From NCBI GenBank assembly GCA_913061265.1, contig CAJXVS010000008.1, forward strand, positions 62,001 through 126,000: a stretch of 64,000 nucleotides of DNA, given 5' to 3'. Under the pieces are notes generated by a model. It had not been told where the DNA came from. It saw only the letters and a program-made list of their open reading frames with translations, and did no database searches. Origin of the DNA: an uncultured Halobacteriovorax sp. (GTDB taxonomy: Bacteria > Bdellovibrionota > Bacteriovoracia > Bacteriovoracales > Bacteriovoracaceae). A program made the translations under genes and the position numbers. Shown here piece by piece: positions 41,813 through 50,101 of the stretch (position 1 is the first letter of the stretch; every line of letters starts with the position of its first letter).

Positions 41813-44253
41813 CTTGGTTTAGGTCCATGCATAAGGGCGTTTCCGAAAAAAGTATAAAAGATCTTATCCGGATCATTGGGATCTAGAGTCGTGTTATAAC
41901 CATTCGCTTGAAGAGGAACATCAGCATTCTTCTTCCAGGAGTCACCCCCATCGGTAGAATAAATAAGCCCACCATCACCCCAAGTTCCCTCAATCTGCCA
42001 TCTTCCATTGAGATAGATATTATCAGGATTCTCTTGGTCTAATAAAATAGAAGTCGGGTGAGTGTACTGAATCTTTCTCTCCCAGTTTGCTCCCCTATCT
42101 GTAGACTTCCAAATACCTGTGGCCAGCCAATTAAGATTATTTTCGTAATCGGCCATCCATATAGTTGACCTATCAGAGCCTACTGAAAAATCCACGGCAA
42201 AAGCAATAGGATAATACCAAAGCTCGTAGATAGGATCCACCTCACCTGTGGGAAACTTAACAGTTCCTCGTAAGTGCTCCCAAGTATCCGATCCATTCTC
42301 TACATCTAAGAAATAGATCCCGGTTTTTTCTCTATTAGTAAACCGAGGATAATCCCCTGTGATAATAATATAAGCATTCCCATTAAGAGGATCGAGCTCA
42401 ATTTGAGGAACAATAAGATCCCCTACAGGAAGGCCCTTATTAAAGACTTCCCAAGAACTTCCTCCATCAGTGGATCTAACCATACCAGTTGACTGAGTAC
42501 CGCCGTATAAAGTGTTCCTAGCTTTATCAAAGGCCACCGCCAAATACTGACGATCAAAGGCCGTCGTCACTGGTGTTAACCTGCTCCAGTTATGGCCTCT
42601 ATCATTAGATTTATAGATTCCACCCGTAGAGCGGATCGCCTCGGCGTGCCAACCTTCAGGAAAGTCATGATGATTCCCTGAGGCTGCAAAAACAATATTA
42701 TCATCCGCGGGATCAAAGGCATGATCAAAATTACTATTATAAGCGGCTTGAGCAATCCTAAAAGTCTGCCCAGCATCTTCAGTCACGAGCCCACCAATAT
42801 CGGCCATACTGACATAGCCTAATTGCGGATTGTTTGGGTGAAACTTAAAGCGGTAGGCAGTCGTGACTTCAAGCCCAACTGATTCCCATCTCTTACCCTT
42901 AACTTTCTCTCCCGTATCAGCGTATTTCGTAAAAGGCGCTTTCCAAGTTTCTCCTCCATCAATAGAGGCGTGTAAAAAAAAGTAACCAGATCCTCCCACT
43001 TGCGTGGAATCTCTTTGATTCACGGTAAAAGACTCATAACCATCATCCCACCAACCCTGTTCAATAGCTGGTGCACTGGCCTCAATCTTAGTAAGATCCC
43101 ATGGCTCGTAAGGAGATACGTCCCAATTGTATTGAAAGAGCTTTAGATCAAAGCTCGAACCTTTATCAGTGGACTTCCATACCTTAGTTCCATATTGGCG
43201 CACCCAATAGCGTCCGCCAGTTACATAGATTGTCTTAGAATCATTCTCGGCCATCTTGATATGATCGCCGCCGTACTGATCTTTTTTTGTAAAGACTCCG
43301 TTATCAGATCCCACCCAAACATAGCCGCAATCACGGTAATTGGTGTTCATCCAATCGTCCCCCCAATCAGCGCGGTGGGCCTCTGCCCAAGAGCAGGCCT
43401 TCTTTCCATTATTATCTAAGAGAGCAAAAGTGAGTCCCTCACTATCACGTCCTCCAGTAAAACCGCGTATCTTTATCGCGGGGTCATTATAAAAAACATT
43501 CCAAGTCGCCGCTTGATCTTCACTTAGATAAACGCGGTCTTTAGTAGCGTGATAGATCCTATGACCTCCCACTTTATAATCAATAAAGCTTCCCATTGAT
43601 TCTACATTGAGAAGGTCTTCACGCTCCCAAGTAAGCCCAGCATCTTGACTCGTAAAGAGCCCTTTAGTTGTTCCGCAAAGAACTAAGTTCTCGTTAAAGC
43701 TATCTGTGCGCCAGTATTTAATAAATTCGTTATTCTTTAATTTTATATTAATTGAATCCCATGTCTTTCCGCCGTCTTCACTTCTTAAAGGAACAAGTCC
43801 CCCTGGGGCGTGAAAGAGAATATCTGGATTAGGTGAAAAGCCAACAGAGACCGCGTGGTCAATATCAGGGGAGAAAACCGCTTCAAGATGATGAACCGCT
43901 CGCCAGTTCTTTCCAAAATCAACCGAACGAAACAAGGTCCCCATATCAGTTCCAACAAACCATAAGGTACTAAAGGGACTGATCGATAGACCACTCATGG
44001 CCCCGCCGCCCCCAACTCCCGCTGGTCTATACTTTGATAGGGCAATATCACTTTCAAAAGATTTTATAGGGAAGACCTTATCTTTAAAGTCTCCACCAGT
44101 TACAGGAGGAACTGTAGGTGTTGGTGTTACGACTGGGGGATCCTCAGGCAGATCAAAGACCGAATCTCCTTCTTCACCCTCTTGAACACAAGAAGCGAAA
44201 ATAAAAAGAAAGAGAAATACCCATAGTAGCTTTTTACGTTTTAATAATTCCAT
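41809..44253 (-). CDS. Large lipoprotein with BNR/Asp-box (sortilin/sialidase-like) repeats
   Basis: The 814-residue protein has a lipoprotein leader ending LFIFASCVQ (Cys22) and a Pro/Thr linker (PPVVTPTPTVPPVTGG). The rest consists of beta-propeller repeats with Asp-box motifs (S-x-D-x-G-x-x-W): RSVDFGKNWRAV, RSEDGGKTWDSI, TSQDAGLTWERE, ASIDGGETWKAP, STDGGSSWEVF, STDRGANWERK, STDGGDSWKKN. Such propellers occur in sialidases, GH74 glucanases and VPS10-like receptors. No catalytic residues could be assigned, so it may bind rather than cut glycans or proteins. Confidence 0.85.
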   Translation of the reverse strand: MELLKRKKLLWVFLFLFIFASCVQEGEEGDSVFDLPEDPPVVTPTPTVPPVTGGDFKDKVFPIKSFESDIALSKYRPAGVGGGGAMSGLSISPFSTLWFVGTDMGTLFRSVDFGKNWRAVHHLEAVFSPDIDHAVSVGFSPNPDILFHAPGGLVPLRSEDGGKTWDSINIKLKNNEFIKYWRTDSFNENLVLCGTTKGLFTSQDAGLTWEREDLLNVESMGSFIDYKVGGHRIYHATKDRVYLSEDQAATWNVFYNDPAIKIRGFTGGRDSEGLTFALLDNNGKKACSWAEAHRADWGDDWMNTNYRDCGYVWVGSDNGVFTKKDQYGGDHIKMAENDSKTIYVTGGRYWVRQYGTKVWKSTDKGSSFDLKLFQYNWDVSPYEPWDLTKIEASAPAIEQGWWDDGYESFTVNQRDSTQVGGSGYFFLHASIDGGETWKAPFTKYADTGEKVKGKRWESVGLEVTTAYRFKFHPNNPQLGYVSMADIGGLVTEDAGQTFRIAQAAYNSNFDHAFDPADDNIVFAASGNHHDFPEGWHAEAIRSTGGIYKSNDRGHNWSRLTPVTTAFDRQYLAVAFDKARNTLYGGTQSTGMVRSTDGGSSWEVFNKGLPVGDLIVPQIELDPLNGNAYIIITGDYPRFTNREKTGIYFLDVENGSDTWEHLRGTVKFPTGEVDPIYELWYYPIAFAVDFSVGSDRSTIWMADYENNLNWLATGIWKSTDRGANWERKIQYTHPTSILLDQENPDNIYLNGRWQIEGTWGDGGLIYSTDGGDSWKKNADVPLQANGYNTTLDPNDPDKIFYTFFGNALMHGPKPR

Positions 44254-44387
44254 ATAAGCTAATCGGAATTCAAACGTTTAGAGATGACTTTGATTAAATA
44301 TTAAGGGTTTAAAGGGAAAAAATTACTCGAGATAAAACACTTTAATCGGGTAATAATAATGGAGGGAATTGATAAAGAAAAAAAAGG

Positions 44388-45219
44388 AATTTATGTAGGC
44401 CTCCATTCTTACTTTCATAAAAACTTCTTCCTACATAACCCTTTAACTTCGGATCCGCACGTTGGATTTTCTCCAGTACGGTTGCCAAGGCCGACATTTC
44501 TCTTCTAAGTTTTCCTGTCGTCTCAATCTAGTTTAAGTTCCTTCAAAACATACACCAAACTTCTACTTCAGTTTACTTAGACCCTATTAGTTTCGAACAG
44601 TCATGAAACTAAACGTCATTAAGATTAACACCCATGCTGTTTTGGTCTTAATCTGCCTCAGAGGTCCTCGCTAGAATGTAGTTATGTTGCTACATCCCTA
44701 AACACTTACAACCTCAGCCGCCTAACTTGTTTAACAATAATAAAGACTTCGTTAGCGTTTCCGTCTTTTTTACCTGAATAGGTTTGAAAGTTCCTATTCC
44801 ATTAACCAAGCTATTCCGCGCTTTCACTATTCACCCTTCTGAACATGTCGCCCTCTCTTAGACCAGAAAAAGATTCAATTAGCTGCGAATACCTAGTTCT
44901 ACGCTAATCTCTTTGTCCTTCGCACGTTTTGCCAGTGTGCTCGGAAATCTTTCTCAAGGCTCCACAGTTACCGTTAACTGCTTCATACCTCTTGGTCGCA
45001 AGGTTCACTTAATGCTACAACCTGCTCATTCGCAGACTTTAAGATTCGGTATCGTCTTAAAGTCAATCCAGATCTGCAACCGAGTCTTAAATCACTTTAA
45101 GTACTCAGAGATCCTGGCTTCCATAGTAACTAGGTGTTCTATGGGAGGGACTTGCACCCCCGTGGTGTTTAGCTAGCGTCGCCGCCCGCAAAACTCTTAA
45201 AACAAGTATCGCCCGCTAC
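44388..45219 (-). mobile_element. ORF-less group II intron (RNA only)
   Basis: Read on the minus strand, a GGGGGTGCAAGTCCCTCCC helix (near 45143-45161) matches the domain I start of bacterial group II introns. Domain V is at 44452-44483: AACCGTAC, TGGA, GAAAA loop, TCCA, AC bulge, GTGCGGATC, the expected two-stem shape with a two-base bulge. Domain VI follows as a long hairpin (TATGTAGG / CCTACATA, 44391-44438). The 5' end is placed at GTAGCGGGCG (45219), close to but not exactly GUGYG. No reverse transcriptase is encoded, so mobility would need a protein in trans, or it is a remnant. End positions are approximate. Confidence 0.7.
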
Positions 45220-45324
45220 GGGAAATAACTCCAACATTAAAATTAGATACTGCTTACGTTTTCAAAAAATTGAAGTGAATTGGTTTTAACAAAAGATTCT
45301 ATTGTGACTATAGGCCCCTGCTAA

Positions 45325-45367
45325 TATAAAAAAGAAGAGCGGCCTTTTACTCTCTACCGCTTTTCTT
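45325..45367 (-). terminator. Hairpin with U-tract on the minus strand upstream of the intron
   Basis: An 11-bp stem (AAGAAGAGCGG / CCGCTTTTCTT on plus, one wobble) with a 14-nt loop is followed on the minus strand by CTTTTTTAT. It lies about 105 bases before the intron 5' end. The rest of 45220-45488 shows nothing further that I can support. Confidence 0.55.
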
Positions 45368-45488
45368 CTACTTGGCCTTGGTACTTAATAAATGTAGTCA
45401 GTTAGTCTGCATCATCCTTAAAATTTTCTATCATCTAATTTTTATTTTTGCATATCCATAAGATTTCTAAACGTCTAAGATTTGGTCT

Positions 45489-46991
45489 ATGGACAATAAA
45501 AATACTAAAAAGCACTTCCCTTTAAGAATGTTTCTTCTACTTGTGGGAGTATTTACCCTAGTAATACTATCGGCTAATATAGCCAACGGTTATACCACCA
45601 AGGTCTTCGCCATGGGCGCTATAGCCGCCGTAATGGCCTTCTGGTGGATCTTTGAAGTCCTTCCTCTTGGAATTACCGCCCTCTTACCAATCATCGCCTA
45701 TCCCCTTATGGGGATCATGTCCTCTAAAGAGACGGCTCCTATTTATATGAGTTCTATTTTACTCCTTTTTGTTGGGGGTTTTTTCGTCGCCATCGCCATG
45801 CAGAGGTGGAACCTCCATAAAAGGATTGCTCTTACCATCATTGGTGTTTTTGGAAGTTCACCAGGAAGATTGATGGCGGGCTTTATGTGCGCCACGGGTT
45901 TTCTCTCTATGTGGATTTCTAATACTGCCTCGACTGTCATGATGGTTTCTATAGGATTGGCCATCATTAAAAGTTACGAAGAAATCGAAGGCATCTCTAA
46001 AGAGTCAGGCTACTTTGCATCCTCTCTTATGATGTCTATTGCATACTCCGCTACCATCGGAGGAATTGCCACCTTAGTCGGGACACCTCCTAATTTAGCC
46101 TTTACAAGAATCTACGCTATCAGTTTTCCTCTTGCCCCAGAGATTTCTTTTGGATCCTGGTTTCTCTTTGGAGTCCCAGCATCTTTAGTCATGGTCGCCT
46201 TCGCTTGGTTTGCTATTTGGTTTTTAAATATTAGAAATAAAGGCATTAAGGAGTTAGAACTTTCTGTCATAAAAAAAGAAAAAGAAAAATTAGGCCCGTT
46301 AAAATACGAAGAAAAATGCATCGGAATAGTTTTTGTCTCTTTGGCACTTTTATGGATTTTCAGAAAAGATCTTAACCTAGGTTTTATTCAAATCCCGGGT
46401 TGGTCAAATCTCATGACTTACCCAAAACTCTTTGACGACGGAACGGTCGCCATCTTTATGGCCATGATTCTGTTTATGATTCCCGTTAGAAATAAAAACG
46501 AGACTCATCCGTCAAAAAGAATACTCGACGAATCCGCCATAAGAGACATCCCTTGGCAGACTATCCTTCTCTTTGGAGGAGGCTTTGCCTTAGCCAAAGG
46601 AATACAAACTTCTGGGCTCTCTATGGTTATTGGGGAGCATTTTAAAGCCTTAGCTGATGTTCATCCAGCTATAACGATTACAGCTCTAACTGGCGGAATG
46701 GCCTTCTTAACCGAACTCACTAGCAATATGGCCTCAACGGAAATGCTTCTTCCCATCTTAGCCTCAATTGCTAAGGCCACAGGTCTTAACCCATTAAGTC
46801 TTATGATCCCAGCTACCTTAGCCGCCAGCTGCGCCTTTATGTTACCGGCCGCTACGGCTCCAAATGCCATCATTTTTGGAAGCCAACGAGTTAGTATAAA
46901 GACCATGGTAAAGGTTGGATTTTTTATCAATATCTTCTCCATTATAGTTATCACTCTCATGTCACTTTTTGTGATCCCCTTAATATTATGA
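45489..46991 (+). CDS. DASS-family (SLC13) sodium/dicarboxylate symporter
   Basis: The 500-residue protein has about twelve membrane helices. The two characteristic S-N-T motifs are clear: SMWISNTASTVMMVSIGLA in the first half and FLTELTSNMASTEMLLPIL in the second. GGIATLVGTPPNLAFTRIY is also typical. It imports di- or tricarboxylates or sulfate with sodium. The stop overlaps the start of the HAD hydrolase gene (ATGA). Confidence 0.9.
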   Translation: MDNKNTKKHFPLRMFLLLVGVFTLVILSANIANGYTTKVFAMGAIAAVMAFWWIFEVLPLGITALLPIIAYPLMGIMSSKETAPIYMSSILLLFVGGFFVAIAMQRWNLHKRIALTIIGVFGSSPGRLMAGFMCATGFLSMWISNTASTVMMVSIGLAIIKSYEEIEGISKESGYFASSLMMSIAYSATIGGIATLVGTPPNLAFTRIYAISFPLAPEISFGSWFLFGVPASLVMVAFAWFAIWFLNIRNKGIKELELSVIKKEKEKLGPLKYEEKCIGIVFVSLALLWIFRKDLNLGFIQIPGWSNLMTYPKLFDDGTVAIFMAMILFMIPVRNKNETHPSKRILDESAIRDIPWQTILLFGGGFALAKGIQTSGLSMVIGEHFKALADVHPAITITALTGGMAFLTELTSNMASTEMLLPILASIAKATGLNPLSLMIPATLAASCAFMLPAATAPNAIIFGSQRVSIKTMVKVGFFINIFSIIVITLMSLFVIPLIL

Positions 46992-47602
46992 AAAAACTTG
47001 AAGGCATCATCTTTGATTTAGATTCAACCTTAGTCGACGTCGACTTGGACTTTAACGCCATCAAAGATGCACTTGTTATCCCAAGAGAGATGCCTATCCT
47101 TGAACACCTCGAAACAATTGTCGATCCTACTGAGAAGGCGGAAAAAGAAAAGATTCTTCTAGAGTTTGAACTTGAAGCCGCTAGAAATTTTAAACCAATC
47201 CCGCATGTCAAAGAACTTCTAGTCCTACTAAAAGAGAAAAACATAAAGATGGGTGTTCTCACTAGAAACTGCAGCGCTGCTGCTGAGATTGAGCTAAAAG
47301 GTTTACAAGATTTCTTTGATCCTATCTTTTCAAGAGAAGATCATAAAGATTGTAAACCTCTCCCTGAAGGGGTCCTTGGGACCTGCAAGAAATGGAATGT
47401 CGATCCCTCCACCGTTATTATGACAGGAGATTTTCTCTATGATATAGAGGCCGGTAAGGCCGCAGGTAGTAAGACCATCTGGTTTAACAACCCAAAACAT
47501 CAAGGCAGAGATTTCTCAAAAGAAGCGGACTATAGCCTAAGCTCATGGGGAGAGATGATCAAAAGCTATGACGTCATCATTAATCACTTAGGCTTTCTCT
47601 AA
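46988..47602 (+). CDS. HAD-family hydrolase, phosphoglycolate phosphatase-like
   Basis: The 204-residue protein has HAD motif I GIIFDLDSTLVDVD (nucleophile Asp and acid Asp), motif II VLTRN, a Lys in KPLPEGVL, and motif IV MTGDFLYDIEAGKAAGSKT. A small helical cap lies after motif I. It likely removes phosphate from a small metabolite. It is the middle gene of a three-gene run with the transporter and YqaA. Confidence 0.85.
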   Translation: MKKLEGIIFDLDSTLVDVDLDFNAIKDALVIPREMPILEHLETIVDPTEKAEKEKILLEFELEAARNFKPIPHVKELLVLLKEKNIKMGVLTRNCSAAAEIELKGLQDFFDPIFSREDHKDCKPLPEGVLGTCKKWNVDPSTVIMTGDFLYDIEAGKAAGSKTIWFNNPKHQGRDFSKEADYSLSSWGEMIKSYDVIINHLGFL

Positions 47603-47603
47603 A

Positions 47604-48032
47604 ATGCTCACTCTCTTTCTCTCAAGCTTTCTCGCGGCAACCTTTATTCCTTTCTCATCTGAAGCTCACCTAGCTTTTCTAAAAAACCAAGGAGAAGCTC
47701 TCCCCCTCTTAGTTTTAGTAGCGACTTTAGGAAATACTCTAGGAGGAATGTTCACTTACTCTTTAGGCCGCGCCGGAAAACTTGAATGGTCTATGCGTTT
47801 CTTAAGGATTAAAAAAGAACAGATAGAAAAGGCCAAGATAAGTTTAAACCGCTACGGCGTCCTCTTAGCTTTTCTTTGTTGGCTACCTATAGTAGGAGAT
47901 GTCTTCGCCTTCGTCTTAGGCCTAACTCGGGCTCCAGCTCTACTCACGCTAATCTTCATGGCCCTAGGAAAGGCCCTTCGTTATATCGCAGTCATTTATT
48001 TTTTTGAGGAATTAATTAGAATTTTTTCTTAA
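47604..48032 (+). CDS. yqaA: YqaA-like inner-membrane protein (DedA/VTT superfamily)
   Basis: The 142-residue protein aligns over its length with E. coli YqaA. FLSSFLAATFIPFSSEAHL opens the sequence, VATLGNTLGGMFTYSLGR is the re-entrant signature, and LLAFLCWLPIVGDVFAFVLG and MALGKALRYIAVIYF close it. The superfamily includes membrane scramblase-like proteins. It starts one base after the HAD stop and overlaps the convergent lipoprotein gene. Confidence 0.85.
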   Translation: MLTLFLSSFLAATFIPFSSEAHLAFLKNQGEALPLLVLVATLGNTLGGMFTYSLGRAGKLEWSMRFLRIKKEQIEKAKISLNRYGVLLAFLCWLPIVGDVFAFVLGLTRAPALLTLIFMALGKALRYIAVIYFFEELIRIFS

Positions 48033-48348
48033 GGGAAGCTAACTCTTTGATCAAATCAATCTTTTCATATTCATAACGAGAAAGATCACTTGAGTACTTC
48101 TCAATCTCACCATCAAGATCACTCTCATCTACCGTGGCCTGCTGCTTAATCAAGAGCCTAGTTGTCATGATGGCATCATCAACCTTACGAAGCTCACGCT
48201 CCACCATATCGATCTCTTCCATAAGCCATTTCTTATGAGCGATCATCCCAGTGACATCCTTTAGGTTGTCCTTGGATAAATGCTCCGGAGTGCCTGCACA
48301 GCCTCCCAAGAACATTAAGAATATAATTATCGACATCATAAATTTCAT
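48016..48348 (-). CDS. Small coiled-coil lipoprotein
   Basis: The protein has about 110 residues. ATG 48348 gives a proper lipoprotein leader, MKFMMSIIIFLMFLGGCAGTP; the longer reading adds an unlikely N-terminus. The mature part is a heptad-like helix pair (KWLMEEIDMVERELRKVDDA and KYSSDLSRYEYEKIDLIKE) joined by an acidic loop. It is probably an envelope-anchored coiled coil of unknown function. The 3' end overlaps YqaA by 17 bases. Confidence 0.6.
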   Translation of the reverse strand: MKFMMSIIIFLMFLGGCAGTPEHLSKDNLKDVTGMIAHKKWLMEEIDMVERELRKVDDAIMTTRLLIKQQATVDESDLDGEIEKYSSDLSRYEYEKIDLIKELASLKKKF

Positions 48349-48585
48349 AAGCACGCATAAGTACCAAAGAAAGGGCCAAAAAGGCACCATCTTGTATTTA
48401 ATTCACCCTAAAACGACGCCCCAAGTCACCGTTTTCACATGGACATAAGCGATTAAATCTAATAAATTACACCTTCGTTATCTTTAACCTAGAAGGTTGC
48501 TAAGCGAATTTAAAGGCTCCTCAAGCCTGCACCGCTAGCTTTCTGTCATGGAGTCCTACTAGGAAGAACTAACGAGCATGTCTGT

Positions 48586-48670
48586 GCCCAGGTGGTGAAA
48601 TTGGTAGACACGCACGCTTGAGGGGCGTGTGCCTCACGGCGTGCTGGTTCAAGTCCAGTTCTGGGCACCA
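48586..48670 (+). tRNA. tRNA-Leu (anticodon GAG)
   Basis: An 85-nt class II tRNA. The acceptor GCCCAGG pairs with TCTGGGC; the D-arm is GTGAAATTGGTAGAC; the anticodon stem is CACGC / GCGTG with loop TTGAGGG giving GAG. A variable arm follows, then the T-arm GGTTCAAGTCC and an encoded CCA (48668-48670). Eight T right after the CCA may terminate transcription. Confidence 0.95.
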
Positions 48671-48730
48671 ATTTTTTTTCTTCCCCCCAAAAATTTATAG
48701 TTCACCTAGCTTCGTACTTCTACCGAGCTG

Positions 48731-48860
48731 GACTTGAACGGAGTTCACGACCCCAATTCAATTGTCCAGTGGACAATTGAAACTCCTTAAAAGCTATAAA
48801 AGAGTTGAACCTCAAGAAACAGAGTTTGGGGACGCAGTTCTGGAGCAAACTCCGCATACC
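48731..48860. repeat. Palindrome-containing element beside tRNA-Leu
   Basis: A perfect 12-bp inverted repeat with one central base (TTCAATTGTCCA / TGGACAATTGAA) lies at 48757-48781. It is flanked by imperfect inverted copies around GTTCACGACCCC (left) and GGGGACGCAGTTC (right). The left flank, on the minus strand, reads CCGTTCAAGTCCAGCTCGG, like a tRNA T-arm and 3' acceptor. It may be a decayed small mobile element. No gene covers 48671-48950. Confidence 0.4.
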
Positions 48861-48950
48861 ACCAAAAAAATATTTCACATTAGCAAGTGACCAGGTACCC
48901 AAAACGTTTTACCTCTGGCATAAGACAAAAAATCTTTTCCCAGGCAAACC

Positions 48951-49301
48951 ATGAAAACAACAATTCTAAGCACTATCCTCCTCATCCTAGCAATCACAGG
49001 AACTGTTCATGCAACAGCACCAACTTTCGAAGGGAGCCTAGATTGCTCATTCACAAAAAACAACTCTGAAGATCTACTTCTGATCGCTTCAATTGGAGAA
49101 GACTTTGAAGAAGAAGGAACTGAGATCTACTTTGGTTCTAACGGTGAAGTTAAAGCAGAAGTTCTCTACCTTCCCTTTCAATATGGAATTGTGGTTTCTT
49201 TAAAAATGGGAAGCCAGTTAGTAACTTCAGAAGGTGAAACCGAAGCTAGAGTAGCGTTATCCTACAAAGCTGACTCATATACTTTAGTTTGCACTGAATA
49301 A
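48951..49301 (+). CDS. Small exported protein of unknown function
   Basis: The 116-residue protein has a signal peptide (about 1-21, ending VHA). The mature part is acidic and beta-rich (EEGTEIYFGSNGEVKAEVLY), with two Cys (LDCSF near the start and the terminal LVCTE) that could form a disulfide across the domain. No family recognised. Confidence 0.55.
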   Translation: MKTTILSTILLILAITGTVHATAPTFEGSLDCSFTKNNSEDLLLIASIGEDFEEEGTEIYFGSNGEVKAEVLYLPFQYGIVVSLKMGSQLVTSEGETEARVALSYKADSYTLVCTE

Positions 49302-49470
49302 ACTAAAGTAAGATATCGGCATATTTAACAACTCATATGCCTCTTGCTAGAGGATCCCTAGTTAAGTCCTTGAAAGCACCTAACTCCATAAATGACATTC
49401 CTCCCCTAGATAATTAAACCCAAAATAAATATACTATGCCTCTCTATTACTAAGCATATTGAGGCAGACC

Positions 49471-49905
49471 ATGAGCTTAAAAGACGCAATGAAAAAAGCA
49501 GGATTTAAATCTTCTAAATCTCAAAATGAAAGGGATCTAAAGCCCACCAAGAAAGAGACCAAAGAAGAGGTTCATCAAAAAGCGCGTAATTACTGCGAGG
49601 TCTGTGAATTGATTCAACCTGATGTGGAAAGATTCAAGCATAATAATCCAACTGTCGATGCTGAGTGGATCTGCGCCGCCTGCGCTGATAAAGAGATGAT
49701 CCATGATGATTTTCGTATGACTCATCAAAGCGACTTTGCCATCAAGAAAAGATACAGAAGAGAATTTGGGCCAACTAAAGATTTCTCAAGTCATATCAAG
49801 AGAAACCCTAAAGTGAATAGAAATGCTACGGGGAATACGGCCGCACCAAAAGTGGAGAAGCCTAAGAACTTTGATGAAGATGGGGATGAGAACTTTAATT
49901 GCTAA
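49471..49905 (+). CDS. Zinc-ribbon protein of unknown function
   Basis: The protein has about 144 residues. ATG 49471 has GAGG seven bases before it. It opens MSLKDAMKKAGFKSS. Two Cys pairs, YCEVCE and ICAACADKE, lie 32 residues apart and should bind one zinc ion. The tail is basic and then acidic (DEDGDENFNC). It is a cytoplasmic protein, possibly binding nucleic acid or ribosome. No family recognised. Confidence 0.6.
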   Translation: MSLKDAMKKAGFKSSKSQNERDLKPTKKETKEEVHQKARNYCEVCELIQPDVERFKHNNPTVDAEWICAACADKEMIHDDFRMTHQSDFAIKKRYRREFGPTKDFSSHIKRNPKVNRNATGNTAAPKVEKPKNFDEDGDENFNC

Positions 49906-50101
49906 TTAAAGCCCCTTTTTTAGGCCTTTAGAATTCAACTCTTTAGGCCTTTTAAACTCATAAGTGTGGCGCCCTACATATTTATCTGACTGATATATAC
50001 CTTCCTAACTCACCCTAAACATACAAATTAAAGCTTATGCTTGAATCCTAGAGGCTTTCCCCCTTTACCCTTAAATTAACAATCTTTTGATTGGGGGGCT
50101 T

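Noticed and set aside
44913-45176. An 87-aa plus-strand reading frame in the transporter upstream region
   Set aside because: It lies antisense to the group II intron-like RNA (domain I side), has no ribosome site and no family resemblance.
44388-45219. RNase P RNA, tmRNA or rRNA fragment
   Set aside because: The GAGGAAAGUC core of RNase P, the tmRNA ends and rRNA signatures are absent; domain V and the GGGTGCAAGTCCC helix fit a group II intron better.
49906-49960. Terminator after the zinc-ribbon gene
   Set aside because: The repeated TTTAGGCCTTT is a direct repeat with only short self-complementary cores; no convincing stem plus U-tract.
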